Assembly (NCBI RefSeq): GCF_001663175.1 | Contig: NZ_CP016033.1 | Coordinates: 1,426,001 to 1,490,000, forward strand | Direction: 5' to 3' | From: Erythrobacter neustonensis | GTDB taxonomy: Bacteria; Pseudomonadota; Alphaproteobacteria; Sphingomonadales; Sphingomonadaceae | DNA: 64,000 nucleotides | Position numbers and translations under genes: made by a program | The notes under the pieces: generated by a model | Databases searched by the model: none | What the model saw: the letters and a program-made list of their open reading frames with translations, nothing else | What the model was told of the DNA's origin: nothing | In this document: positions 54,663-63,911 of the stretch, in pieces | How positions within the stretch are numbered: position 1 is the stretch's first letter | Layout: each line of letters starts with the position of its first letter

Positions 54663-55550
54663 ATGACTGACCATGATCTGACCAACCGCAAGTTCTACCG
54701 CGCCGGCGAGGAAACCCGTTTTGCCGAGGGCGGCCCCGAACGCACCCCGCAAACCGCGCACCCGGCATACAAGCTCGCCTTCCGCGACACCGATTTCCTG
54801 CTGCGCGACGAATTGCGCCCGGTGCGCTTCCAGCTCGAACTGCTGAAACCCGAAATGCTGCTCGACGAAGCGCGCGTGGGTTCGACGCTGGTGATGTATG
54901 GTTCGGCCCGCATTCCTTCGCCTGCGCAGGCCGAGGCGCGGATCGAGGCGGCCAAGAACGCCGACGAATACGACCAGAAGGTGGCCGAGCGGCTGGCCGA
55001 AAAGGCCAAGTATTACGACGAAGCCTACAAGCTCGCGCGTCTCGTCAGCGAGAAGGGCATCATCGAAAACGGCCTGCGCCAGTTCGTCGTCACCACTGGC
55101 GGCGGGCCGTCGATCATGGAAGCGGGCAATCGCGGCGCGTCGGATGCCGGCTCCGAATCGATCGGGCTCAACATCGTGCTCCCGCACGAACAGGCGCCCA
55201 ACCCTTACGTGACGCCCTATCTCAGCTTCCAGTTCCACTATTTCGCGCTGCGCAAGATGCACTTCCTCCTGCGCGCGCGCGCAGTGGCGGTGTTCCCGGG
55301 CGGGTTCGGGACCTTCGACGAATTCTTCGAACTCGTCACGCTGATCCAGACCGGCAAGATGAAGCCGATGCCGATCATCCTGTTCGGCAAGGCTTTCTGG
55401 GAACGCGTCGTCAATTTCGAGGCGCTGGCCGAGGAAGGCGTGATCTCCAAGGGCGATCTCGACCTGTTCACCTGGGTCGAAACCGCCGAGGAAGCGTGGG
55501 ATTGCATCTGCGATTTCTACGAAATCAAGGACCCCACCAGCGACGATTGA
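54663..55550 (+). CDS. LOG-family (TIGR00730/PpnN-related) nucleotide hydrolase
   Basis: 295 residues. Rossmann LOG fold with the two hallmark motifs VTTGGGPSIMEAGNRGA and FPGGFGTFDEFFE, as in lysine-decarboxylase-like phosphoribohydrolases. Its N-terminal extension (about 1-90) and size place it nearer the PpnN-type nucleosidase group, which cleaves base from 5'-monophosphates. It is distinct from the SLOG domain at 12.7 kb but related in fold. ATG at 54663 lies 67 nt after the parS site. It is convergent with thiD. Confidence 0.88.
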   Translation: MTDHDLTNRKFYRAGEETRFAEGGPERTPQTAHPAYKLAFRDTDFLLRDELRPVRFQLELLKPEMLLDEARVGSTLVMYGSARIPSPAQAEARIEAAKNADEYDQKVAERLAEKAKYYDEAYKLARLVSEKGIIENGLRQFVVTTGGGPSIMEAGNRGASDAGSESIGLNIVLPHEQAPNPYVTPYLSFQFHYFALRKMHFLLRARAVAVFPGGFGTFDEFFELVTLIQTGKMKPMPIILFGKAFWERVVNFEALAEEGVISKGDLDLFTWVETAEEAWDCICDFYEIKDPTSDD

Positions 55551-55578
55551 GACGCGGGGAAGGGCGTCGGGCCTGCGT

Positions 55579-56376
55579 TCAGCGCACCGCCTGATGCCCC
55601 AGCGGCCCGTGGCCAGCGCCAAAACCGGGCGCGGCGGCGATCGCGGCAAACACGAATTCGCGCGCCAGCCTGACCGCTTCGGCGAGGCTCTCGCCGCGCC
55701 CCAGCAAGGTGGCGATCGCGCTGGATAGCGTGCAGCCCGTGCCGTGCGTATGCGCAGTATCGATCCGCGCATGATCGAAGGCGAGCGGCGCGCCTCCGGC
55801 CACGATCAGCACGTCGGTGATCCGGTCGCCCTGCGCGTGCCCGCCCTTGGCCAGCACCGCTGCGCCGCTTGCATCGGCCAGTTCGCGCGCCGCCTCTACC
55901 ATTGCCGCGTGGTCGGGCAGATCGCGTCCGGCCAGATGCGCCAGTTCGGGGAGGTTGGGGGTGAGAAGGGTCGCGCGCGGGAACAGGTCGCGGCGCAAGC
56001 GTTCCACCGCGTCCGGCCCCACCAGCACCGCGCCGCTGGTTGCGATCATCACCGGATCGAGCACGACGGGCGCTTCGACCGCGCCAAGCGCGTCGGCAAC
56101 AACCGCGATCACCTCGGGGCTGGCCAGCATCCCGATCTTGATTGCATCGACCCCGATATCTCCGACGCACGAGGCGATCTGCTGCGCGACCATATCGGGC
56201 GCGATGGCCGCGACCCCCTGCACGCCAGTGGTGTTCTGCGCGGTGATCGCGGTGATCGCGGTCATCGCATAACCGCCGAGCATCGCGATCGTCTTGATAT
56301 CGGCCTGGATGCCCGCACCGCCCGAGGAATCGGAACCGGCGATGCTGAGGATGCGGGGAGGGGTGGCAACGGTCAT
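55579..56376 (-). CDS. thiD: Hydroxymethylpyrimidine/phosphomethylpyrimidine kinase
   Basis: 265 residues from the ATG at 56376 (MTVATPPRI). Phosphorylates HMP and HMP-P in thiamine synthesis. Ribokinase-fold signatures are SIAGSDSSGGAGIQADIKT, VVLDPVMIATSG, LLTPNLPELAHL and the catalytic anion hole HTHGTGCTLSSAIA. No TPP riboswitch is visible upstream. It is head-to-head with the TonB operon and tail-to-tail with the LOG gene. Confidence 0.95.
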   Translation of the reverse strand: MTVATPPRILSIAGSDSSGGAGIQADIKTIAMLGGYAMTAITAITAQNTTGVQGVAAIAPDMVAQQIASCVGDIGVDAIKIGMLASPEVIAVVADALGAVEAPVVLDPVMIATSGAVLVGPDAVERLRRDLFPRATLLTPNLPELAHLAGRDLPDHAAMVEAARELADASGAAVLAKGGHAQGDRITDVLIVAGGAPLAFDHARIDTAHTHGTGCTLSSAIATLLGRGESLAEAVRLAREFVFAAIAAAPGFGAGHGPLGHQAVR

Positions 56377-56530
56377 CCGGGCGGCATAGCAGGCTGGTGC
56401 GGCGGGTGGGACGGTTTTTGCGCGTGTCCCGGCCGGCACCTGTCTGGAAAGCGTTTCGCAGCAGTGGATGAAGGGTGGTGGATGGAAAACGCGAAGGCTG
56501 GTTTGGCCAGCCAGCCTGCCGAGTGCTGGA

Positions 56531-56559
56531 TTGACAGGGCGGATGCGCGCTCATAAGCG
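56531..56559 (+). promoter_or_regulatory. Promoter of TonB/ABC operon
   Basis: TTGACA (56531-56536), 17-nt spacer, TAAGCG (56554-56559). A transcription start near 56566 gives a leader of about 70 nt before the receptor ATG. Confidence 0.5.
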
Positions 56560-56580
56560 ATGTTACGTTGTCACATAACA

Positions 56581-56596
56581 CAAGCACAGGTGCTTG
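56581..56596. promoter_or_regulatory. Operator-like palindrome in TonB operon leader
   Basis: CAAGCAC-AG-GTGCTTG, perfect 7-bp arms, about 15 nt after the predicted start point. TGTTA...TAACA arms lie just before it (56560-56579). It is placed to act as a repressor site. No matching regulator gene is in the window. It does not resemble a Fur box. Confidence 0.5.
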
Positions 56597-56637
56597 CGTG
56601 ACAGCGCAATATCCATGCCTTCTCGTCGGAACCATCA

Positions 56638-58827
56638 ATGAACTTTTCTCGCGCCAGCTTGCTGGCCTCGTTACTCGGCGCTTCCGCCATCGCTTCGGCT
56701 CCTTCGGCCAGGGCGCAAACCGCGAGTGACCTTGCCATGAGGGACGGCGCTGCCACCGGCGGTGCCGCCGACGCCGGGACGGCATCGAACGAAATCCTGA
56801 TCACGGGCGTGCGGCAGGCCTATCGCGGCGACTTTGCCTTGCGCGAAATCCCGCAAGCGATTGCCGCGATCGAAGATACCGCGATCGCGCAGAACAACTT
56901 CCTGCGCCTCGCCGATGCGCTCGATCTCAACGCATCGGTTTCGCGGCAGAATTCGCTGGGCGGGTTGTTCGACAGCTTCGCCGTGCGCGGCTTTACCGGG
57001 GACGAGAACATCCCGACCGGATACCTCGTCAACGGCTTCAACGGCGGGCGCGGCTTCGGCGGTCCACGCGATGTCGCCGGGATCGAGCGGATCGAAGTGC
57101 TCAAGGGGCCGGCCGCTGCGGTGCTGGGCCGCGGCGAGCCGGGCGGCACGGTCAATCTGGTGACCAAGCAGGCAGAACTCGGACGCTCTTTCGGCAGCGC
57201 GGCGGTGCAATATGGCAGTTTCGGCCGCTTTCGCGCCGAGGCCGACCTCAATCTTGCGCTGGCTGATGGCCTTACCGCGCGCCTCATCGGTTATGGCGAA
57301 AGCGGGGACACGTTCCGCGACTTTGTCGATCAACGCCGCTGGGGTTTCCTGCCCTCGGTCGGTCTTGCGATGGGAGACCGCACACGCCTGACCTATGACT
57401 TCGAATATTCGCGCGTCGAAACCCCGTTCGATCGCGGTGTGGTGGTGCTGAACGGCGATTTCGACACGGTGCCGTTCACCCGCTTTCTGGGCGAGCCGGG
57501 CGATGGCGACCACATGGCCCGCGCGACCGGGCACCAGCTGCGCGTGCAGCACGATCTCGGCAATGACTGGAGCGTGCTGGTCGGCGCAAGTCTGCGCGAT
57601 ACCTTGCTGACGGGCTTTTCGTCCGATGCGGAACTGGTGCCCTCGCGCCAGCAATTGTTCCGGGACGGGCGCTCGCTGTCGCGCCAGCGCCGTTCGCGCC
57701 GCTATGATTCGCAGCAATGGGTCGTCCGCGCGGAATTGTCCGGCGCGTTCGAAACGGGTGCCCTGCGTCACCGCGTTCTGATCGGCGCCGACCATGACCA
57801 ATTCGACAACGACCAGCAGTTCGGCCGCTTCCGCCCGCCCCCGCTGAGCGCCAATCCTTCGGAGCAGGCCGGCAACATCATCGACATTCTCGATCCGGTC
57901 TATGGCCGCTTCCCGCTGCCGACCCCCGGACCGCAGAACGACCGGCTCGATGTGCAGCGATCCAGCGGGTTCTTCGTGCAGGACCAGATCAGCCTGACGG
58001 ACCGGCTGCAGGTCCGCATCGGTGGCCGCTACGATGATGTCAGCCTGCGCACGCTTAACCGCCTGACCGGCATCGATAGCCGGCGCAGCGCCGGGCGGTT
58101 CAGTCCGCAAGCCGGGATCGTCTATGAGATCAGCGCGCCGCTGACGCTCTATGCCGCTTATGGCGAGGGCTTTCGCGCGAATATCGGCACGGACGTCAAT
58201 GGCGCGATCTTCGACCCCGAGACGAGCACTTCCACCGAGGTAGGGGTGAAGGTGTCGGCGCTTGGCGGGCGGCTCAACGGAACGCTGGCGGTGTTCCAGT
58301 TGAACAAGGACAACGTGCTGGCCAGCGACACCGGCAATCCGGGCTTTTCGGTCGCGATCGGCAAGGCCCGCAGCCGCGGTGTGGAATTCGATCTCGCCGG
58401 CCAGCTTCCCGGCGATGTAGATGTGCTGGTCAGCTATGCCTACCTCGATGCCGAAGCGCGATCGACCTTGCTCGAACCCAATTTCAATTTCCAGATCCGC
58501 CCGGGCGATCCCCTGATCAACATCCCCGATCACAGCTTCAACGCGCAGGCGAGCAAGCGGTTTGCCGTGGCCGGTGCCGACGCGATGCTGGGCGCGGGCA
58601 TCCGGTATGTCGGTGAACGGTCCGGCGAAACCGGCACGGCCTTCACCCTGCCCGCGCACACGCTGGTGCGATTGTTCGGGGAGTTCGAGCCGGTCACGGG
58701 CATCACGGTGTTCGCGGCGGTGCAGAACCTGTTCGACGCGCGCTGGTATGCCAACAGCTATGCGCCCCTGTGGGTGCAACCGGGCGCGCCGCGCACCGCG
58801 TCTATCGGGCTTCGCGGCCAGTTTTGA
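56638..58827 (+). CDS. TonB-dependent siderophore-type receptor
   Basis: 729-residue outer-membrane receptor. It has a signal peptide (LLASLLGASAIASAPSARA), a TonB-box-like segment SNEILITGVRQA (about 51-62), a plug domain (about 65-190: SFAVRGFTGDENIPTGYLVNG, IERIEVLKGPAAAVLGRGEPGG, VNLVTKQ) and a 22-strand barrel ending in Phe (SIGLRGQF). It takes up an iron-chelate or other large ligand with energy from TonB. It heads a run of five genes with ABC transporter and zinc-hydrolase genes. The promoter and a palindrome are upstream. Confidence 0.92.
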   Translation: MNFSRASLLASLLGASAIASAPSARAQTASDLAMRDGAATGGAADAGTASNEILITGVRQAYRGDFALREIPQAIAAIEDTAIAQNNFLRLADALDLNASVSRQNSLGGLFDSFAVRGFTGDENIPTGYLVNGFNGGRGFGGPRDVAGIERIEVLKGPAAAVLGRGEPGGTVNLVTKQAELGRSFGSAAVQYGSFGRFRAEADLNLALADGLTARLIGYGESGDTFRDFVDQRRWGFLPSVGLAMGDRTRLTYDFEYSRVETPFDRGVVVLNGDFDTVPFTRFLGEPGDGDHMARATGHQLRVQHDLGNDWSVLVGASLRDTLLTGFSSDAELVPSRQQLFRDGRSLSRQRRSRRYDSQQWVVRAELSGAFETGALRHRVLIGADHDQFDNDQQFGRFRPPPLSANPSEQAGNIIDILDPVYGRFPLPTPGPQNDRLDVQRSSGFFVQDQISLTDRLQVRIGGRYDDVSLRTLNRLTGIDSRRSAGRFSPQAGIVYEISAPLTLYAAYGEGFRANIGTDVNGAIFDPETSTSTEVGVKVSALGGRLNGTLAVFQLNKDNVLASDTGNPGFSVAIGKARSRGVEFDLAGQLPGDVDVLVSYAYLDAEARSTLLEPNFNFQIRPGDPLINIPDHSFNAQASKRFAVAGADAMLGAGIRYVGERSGETGTAFTLPAHTLVRLFGEFEPVTGITVFAAVQNLFDARWYANSYAPLWVQPGAPRTASIGLRGQF

Positions 58828-58847
58828 CCGACGCCAAGAGAGACATC

Positions 58848-59567
58848 ATGACTCCATCCCTCGAAGCTCGCTCACTCTCGCTCACGCGTGACGGCGCAGT
58901 GGTTCTGACCGACGTGTCCTTCATCGTCGCACCGGGCGAAGTCTATGCCCTGCTTGGCGGCAACGGCGCGGGCAAATCGACCACGCTGCTGACCCTGCTG
59001 GGCTTTCTCCAACCATCAGGCGGCGAGGTGCTGGTCAACGGCCGGACAGTTGCGAGCGATGTCGAAGCCGCCCGCGCGCAGATCGCCTACTTGCCGGAAG
59101 CGGCGTCGCTCTACGGCCATCTCGATGCTTACGAGAACCTCGGCTATTTCCTCGATCTGGCGGGCCGCAAGGTGACGCGGGCAGACCTTGATGCGGCGCT
59201 CGATCAGGTGGCCCTGCCGCCCGAGGCGCGGAAGCGGCGGATGCAATCCTATTCCAAGGGGATGCGTCAGAAAACCGCGATCGCTTTGGCAGTGCTGCGC
59301 GATGCGCCGATCCTGCTGGTTGACGAACCGACCTCGGGCCTCGATCCGGTCGCCATCGATGAATTTCACGACATGGTGAAGGCGCTGGCCGCTGCGGGGC
59401 GCACGGTGCTGATGGTGACCCATGACGTTTACGGTGCGTGCCAGGTCTCAGACCGCGTCGGACTGCTGCGCGCAGGGCGCCTGGTCGGTAGTTTCGAGGC
59501 GGCAGAGGGGTCGCGGATCGACACCGAGACCGTTCATGCCGCATTTGCCGAACGTTCCGCGCCATGA
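58848..59567 (+). CDS. ABC transporter ATP-binding protein
   Basis: 239 residues. Walker A is LLGGNGAGKSTTLL (about 35-48), the signature is YSKGMRQKTAIAL (a variant of Leu-Ser-Gly-Gly-Gln), Walker B is PILLVDEPTSGLDP, and the switch His is in MVTHDVY. The start ATG at 58848 has AAGAGAG upstream. This ATPase type (CcmA/NatA-like) usually powers export or membrane remodelling with ABC-2 permeases. The two permeases follow directly by ATGA overlaps. Confidence 0.94.
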   Translation: MTPSLEARSLSLTRDGAVVLTDVSFIVAPGEVYALLGGNGAGKSTTLLTLLGFLQPSGGEVLVNGRTVASDVEAARAQIAYLPEAASLYGHLDAYENLGYFLDLAGRKVTRADLDAALDQVALPPEARKRRMQSYSKGMRQKTAIALAVLRDAPILLVDEPTSGLDPVAIDEFHDMVKALAAAGRTVLMVTHDVYGACQVSDRVGLLRAGRLVGSFEAAEGSRIDTETVHAAFAERSAP

Positions 59568-61000
59568 ATATCGTGCTGCGCATCGCCCGCGAGGAATGGC
59601 GGTTGTGGGCCCGCTCGCGGGTGGTGCTGGTCGCCAGCTTGATCGTCGCGGTTCTGCTGGCAGTCACCAGCGTGCTGACCGTGATGCGTGTCGGCGAGGA
59701 GGGAGCGAAGCGCATCGCTCAACAGCAAAGCGCGGAGGCCACATTCTTCGCTCAGCCCGATCGTCACCCGCATCGGATGGTGCATTACGGCCATTATGCC
59801 TTCCGCGCTCCGCCGCCCTTGGCGGCTTTCGATACGGGCGTGGACGCCGTCACGGGGCAGTCGATCTTTCTCGAAGGCCACCGCCAGAACACTGCAATGT
59901 TCGCCGATACCCGCTCGGCCGCCGATCTCGGCGGGTTTGCCACGCTTAATCCGGCCAATCTCTACCAGCTGCTGCTGCCGTTGCTGCTGATCATCATCGG
60001 GCATGGCATTGTGCTGCGCGAGCACGAAAGCGGAACGCTGGCCGTGATGCTGGCGCAAGGGCAATCGGGGCTGGCAATCGCGGGCGGCAAGGCCTTGGCA
60101 CTGGCGGGCGTGGCGGGCCTGTTCCTGCTGCCGGTCGCGGCGCTGGCGATCTATTCCGTGGCAGCGGGTGAGGCACCGCTGGCGGCAGCGATGCTGGTTG
60201 CGAGCTATGCGCTTTACCTCGCCGTGTGGGCTGCGCTGGTGCTGGCGGTTTCACTGCTGGTGCGGCAACGCAGCGCGGCGCTGGGCGTGCTGGTGTTCGC
60301 GTGGCTATTGGTTGCGTTGATCGTCCCGCGGCTTGCCATCAACGCGGGCAGCGCGGCCGTCGATGCGCCGGGCAAGATCGAAAGCGATCTGGTGATGCTG
60401 GCACAGCAGCGCGCACTGGGCGACGGGCACAATGCCGCCGATCCGGCTTTCGACTCCTTGCAGAAGCAAGTGCTCGAACAATACAACGCCGCGAGCATCG
60501 AAGAACTGCCGATGAACTGGCGCGGCGTCGTCGCCGGCCATTCGGAAGCCCGGCTCACCGAACTGATGAACCGCTTTGCCACGGACCGGATGCGGCAGGA
60601 AGCGGCGCAATCACGGATCGTGACGCTTTTCGGCCTCGCCTCGCCAACCCTCGCCGTGGGCGCCGCATCGCGCACGCTGGCGGGCACGGATCTTGCCACG
60701 CATCACCGCTTCCTGCGCGAAACCGAGGCGCTGCGGTTCGATTTCGTGCAGGGGCTCAACCATCTGCACGCCACCGCGCTGTCCTACGCCGATGATGCGC
60801 AGCGCAGCGCCGATCCCGCAGCCGAGGCCCGCACCCGCGTCAACGCCGAGGCCTGGCAACTGCTCGATACCTTCCGCTTCATGCCCGATCCGGCGACCGC
60901 GCGGCTGGCCCGCGCGAGCCTGCCGCTGGCCTTGATGCTGGGCTGGCTGGTGGCCTTGACCTTCATCATCGCTGCCGGTGCGCACAGGCTCAAGCCATGA
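59564..61000 (+). CDS. ABC-2/DUF3526-like permease 1
   Basis: 478 residues, ATGA overlap with the ATPase. One helix at the N-terminus (about 20-42) and a large periplasmic loop (about 45-130) with YGHYAFRAPPPLAAFDTG precede a group of five helices (about 130-260). A second large soluble loop (about 265-440) follows, then a last helix. The EWRLWARSR entry and the FATLNPANLYQLLLPLLLIIIG turn are characteristic of DUF3526 permeases. The loops are unusually large, suggesting a periplasmic partner. Confidence 0.85.
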   Translation: MNIVLRIAREEWRLWARSRVVLVASLIVAVLLAVTSVLTVMRVGEEGAKRIAQQQSAEATFFAQPDRHPHRMVHYGHYAFRAPPPLAAFDTGVDAVTGQSIFLEGHRQNTAMFADTRSAADLGGFATLNPANLYQLLLPLLLIIIGHGIVLREHESGTLAVMLAQGQSGLAIAGGKALALAGVAGLFLLPVAALAIYSVAAGEAPLAAAMLVASYALYLAVWAALVLAVSLLVRQRSAALGVLVFAWLLVALIVPRLAINAGSAAVDAPGKIESDLVMLAQQRALGDGHNAADPAFDSLQKQVLEQYNAASIEELPMNWRGVVAGHSEARLTELMNRFATDRMRQEAAQSRIVTLFGLASPTLAVGAASRTLAGTDLATHHRFLRETEALRFDFVQGLNHLHATALSYADDAQRSADPAAEARTRVNAEAWQLLDTFRFMPDPATARLARASLPLALMLGWLVALTFIIAAGAHRLKP

Positions 61001-62244
61001 GCGCGGTGCTGCGCGAGGCGCGTTTCCTGCTGCGCGACCGGGGGGCGTTGCTGTGGATCGGGCTGGCCTTCCTGTTGTCGATCGCGGCGACGGGGTTCGG
61101 CATTGCCGAGGTGCGCGAGCAGCGTGCGACCATTGCCGAACTGCGCGTCGAGGATGCCAGGGACCGCGAAAACGCCTTGGCCGGTCAGGAGGATTGGGGC
61201 GGCGCGGCCTATGCCGCCTTCCACCTCACCTACGCCCCGCCGTCCGATTTTGCCTTTGCCGCGCTCGGCCAGCGGGACACCGCGCCGTGGCTGCACCGGG
61301 TCAGGATCCTCGCGCTCGAAGGGCAAATCCACGAAGCCGACACGAAGAATGCCGATTTCGGGCTGATCGGGCGATTCGATTTCGCCTTCCTCGCCGCCGC
61401 GGTCGCGCCGTTGCTGCTGATCCTGTTGCTGCACGATCTGCGCGGCGCAGAGCGCGTGGGGGGACGGCATGATCTGCTGGTGGCGACCGCCGGCAGACCT
61501 GCGCGGTTATGGCTGCCACGCGCGAGCGTGCGCTTTGCAGGGCTTTGCCTTGCGCTACTGCTGCCGTTCTGGATCGGTGCGGGCATCGAAGGGGCAGCGT
61601 TTCCCAAAGTGGTGGGTGCAACCGCGCTGGTGCTGGGCGGCATGCTGGTCTGGTGGCTCATCACCGAACTGGTCGGCCGCCGCCAAGCCCCACCGCCGGT
61701 GCTGCTGGCGACGCTGGTCGGCATCTGGCTCGCCTTGGCCCTGCTGGTGCCGGCCATCGCCCGCACCGCGATCGAGGCACGTCATCCGGTGCCCGATGGC
61801 GCGCAAATCCTGATGCTTCAACGCGAGGCGGTGAATGATGCATGGGATCTGCCCAAGGAGGCGACGATGCGCCCGTTCCTCGCCATGCATCCCGAATGGC
61901 AATCGCACGGCGACGTGGCCAAGCCGTTCGAATGGAAATGGTTTTTCGCGTTCCAGCAGGTCGGCGACCACAAAGCCGCGCCGCTGGTCAAAGCCTATCG
62001 CGAAGGCCGCATCGCGCGTGACCGGGCCGCGGGGATTGCCGCTTACCTGTCGCCTGCCTCACTGGTCGAGCGCGGGTTTGAACGGCTGGCCGGCACCGAT
62101 ACCGCCGCGATGATCGCCTACGAAGACGCCGTGCGCGGCTATCATGCCAAGTTGCGCGCGTTCCATTATCCGCCGCTGTTCCGCGATCCGCCCTATGATC
62201 CGGCGGTGTTTGCCGAATTGCCGCGCTACGAGGCCAAACCATGA
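60997..62244 (+). CDS. ABC-2/DUF3526-like permease 2
   Basis: 415 residues, ATGA overlap with permease 1, and a paralogue of it. Matching layout: first helix (LLWIGLAFLLSIAATGFGIA), loop with YAAFHLTYAPPSDFAFAALG, helical group (AAAVAPLLLILLLHDLRGAERVGGRHDLL region), periplasmic loop, C-terminal end PRYEAKP. With the ATPase it would form a heterodimeric transporter. Its last codons overlap the zinc-deacylase ATG by 4 nt. Confidence 0.83.
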   Translation: MSAVLREARFLLRDRGALLWIGLAFLLSIAATGFGIAEVREQRATIAELRVEDARDRENALAGQEDWGGAAYAAFHLTYAPPSDFAFAALGQRDTAPWLHRVRILALEGQIHEADTKNADFGLIGRFDFAFLAAAVAPLLLILLLHDLRGAERVGGRHDLLVATAGRPARLWLPRASVRFAGLCLALLLPFWIGAGIEGAAFPKVVGATALVLGGMLVWWLITELVGRRQAPPPVLLATLVGIWLALALLVPAIARTAIEARHPVPDGAQILMLQREAVNDAWDLPKEATMRPFLAMHPEWQSHGDVAKPFEWKWFFAFQQVGDHKAAPLVKAYREGRIARDRAAGIAAYLSPASLVERGFERLAGTDTAAMIAYEDAVRGYHAKLRAFHYPPLFRDPPYDPAVFAELPRYEAKP

Positions 62245-63299
62245 TGATCCTCAGATCCCTCTGCCTGGCGCTGCTGCTGGCCGCGGTTCCGGCAGCTGCG
62301 CAAGATCGCAGCTTTGCCATCGCGGGCCAGACCTTCGCCCCCGGCTCGCGCGACGATTTCCGCATCATCGTGCCCGAAGGGGATGACGGTGCGACCTTCA
62401 TCCCCGTTACGATTGTTCACGGTGCGAAGCCCGGCCCGGTGCTGGCCGTCGTCGCCGGAGTGCACGGGTTCGAGTTCGCATCGATCCTCGCCGCCGAGCG
62501 ATTGGCAGAGCGGGTCGATCCCGCGCAATTGAAAGGCACGCTGGTGCTGGTGCGGGTTGCCAACATCCCCGGCTTCGAAGGGCGCTCGCCCAACGTCAAT
62601 CCGGTCGATCGCAAGAACCTCAACCGCGTCTTTCCCGGCAAGGCCGATGGCACCCAGACCGAGCGCATCGCCGACCTGATCGCGCGCGAGGTGGTCGCGC
62701 GCAGCGACTTCCTGATGGACGTCCACAGCGGCGACGGGGCGGAGTTCCTCGACGCGTTCATCGGCGTGTATGGCGGGCCGCTGGCGACCGACTTCCCGCT
62801 TGCGTTGAAGGTCGCACGGGGCTTCGGTTTCCCCAATATCGTGCGCTACAGCATGGACACCCAGCAGCAGATCGACAGCGGACGCTCGCTCAATCGTCAG
62901 GGCGTGGCGATGGGCAAGCCCACGATCCTCGTCGAGATCGGCCAGAACGGCAGCCGCGAGGAGGCGCACGTCGCCGCGATCGTCGCCGGGGTGGATAATG
63001 CGCTTCACCTGCTGGGCATGACCGAAGGACGGGTGCGGGACGTTCCCGCGCCTGCGCGCCTGTTCGAAGGCACGGTCGGTGTCGCGGCGTCACAGGCCGG
63101 GTTGTTCCATCCGGCCAAGCCCGGTCCGCGCCAGCTGGCAAAAGGCGAGTTGATCGGGACGATCAGGGATTACACCGGCAAGGACGTCGAAAAGCTCTAT
63201 TCGCCGGTCGATGGTTATGCGCTCTACGGCATCACCGGCCCGCCGGTGGAAGCGGGTGATGGGGTAGTGATGATCGCCATGCCGACACCGGATTTCTGA
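62241..63299 (+). CDS. Secreted succinylglutamate desuccinylase/aspartoacylase-family zinc hydrolase
   Basis: 352 residues with a signal peptide (SLCLALLLAAVPAAAQ), so periplasmic, unlike cytoplasmic AstE. M14-like zinc site: His75 and Glu78 in GVHGFEF, His162 in DVHSGDG. The Arg/Asn binding block is RKNLNRVFPG (124-133), and the general acid Glu232 is in ILVEIGQ. It cleaves amide bonds of acylated amino-acid-like substrates. Being translationally coupled to the exporter genes and behind a TonB receptor, it may trim the imported or exported ligand. This is inference. Confidence 0.87.
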   Translation: MMILRSLCLALLLAAVPAAAQDRSFAIAGQTFAPGSRDDFRIIVPEGDDGATFIPVTIVHGAKPGPVLAVVAGVHGFEFASILAAERLAERVDPAQLKGTLVLVRVANIPGFEGRSPNVNPVDRKNLNRVFPGKADGTQTERIADLIAREVVARSDFLMDVHSGDGAEFLDAFIGVYGGPLATDFPLALKVARGFGFPNIVRYSMDTQQQIDSGRSLNRQGVAMGKPTILVEIGQNGSREEAHVAAIVAGVDNALHLLGMTEGRVRDVPAPARLFEGTVGVAASQAGLFHPAKPGPRQLAKGELIGTIRDYTGKDVEKLYSPVDGYALYGITGPPVEAGDGVVMIAMPTPDF

Positions 63300-63539
63300 C
63301 CGGCTGTTTGCGCGTGCCCCGCCCGGCCGGGGCGGGACAGTCACAAGTGATAGAACATCCCGCAAGCATCATGGTCGGTCAGCTCCATCACGCCGCCAAT
63401 CGCAAACCGATATCGCCCCGCGCGCCGGCGATACCGACCATAGCGCTTGCCGCCTCCGACGGGCAGCCGATCGCAATGCAATTGCTGTGCGGCTTGAACG
63501 GCTTGAAAACGCTCCGCCTGCCTCCGATGTAATCCATCC

Positions 63540-63866
63540 ATGAACCACCCGGTGACACCAGATGGGCGCTATTTCGTGGTGCGTGGGAGATTGTGGCGCT
63601 GCTCCGATCCGGCGTTATCGGCGCCCGACCGCGCGCGATTGGTCAAGCAGCTCATGGCGGCACGCCGCGGCGTCAGAACGGCTTTGCAAAACGGAGACGA
63701 GGCTTCGCTTGCCGCAGCGCGCAGCGACGTCCAATCCGCCAAGGTCGCGCTAGGCGAACGTGGTCCCCCGTGGTGGACGGACGGAGCGCCGGACCATAAT
63801 CGCCGCCTGGTGCGCAATTCCCCTTATGCCGCATGGTTCGCCCGATCGAACGATGCAGATGAATGA
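63540..63866 (+). CDS. Conserved small hypothetical protein
   Basis: 108 residues: MNHPVTPDGRYFVVRGRLWR, then APDRARLVKQLMAARRGVR, an Ala/Glu helix, GPPWWTDGAPDHNRRLV and PYAAWFARSND. I recognise this layout as a small protein common in rhizobia and sphingomonads, with no assigned function. No signal or membrane segment. It lies 240 nt beyond the TonB operon; that gap shows no gene. Confidence 0.75.
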   Translation: MNHPVTPDGRYFVVRGRLWRCSDPALSAPDRARLVKQLMAARRGVRTALQNGDEASLAAARSDVQSAKVALGERGPPWWTDGAPDHNRRLVRNSPYAAWFARSNDADE

Positions 63867-63911
63867 AGGGTCACGTGCGCAGGCCAATCGGCCGGCCGCA
63901 AAGCGTGCCGC

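Noticed and set aside
63308..63541. Short frames on both strands after the zinc-deacylase gene
   Set aside because: Composition and lack of start signals suggest non-coding spacer.
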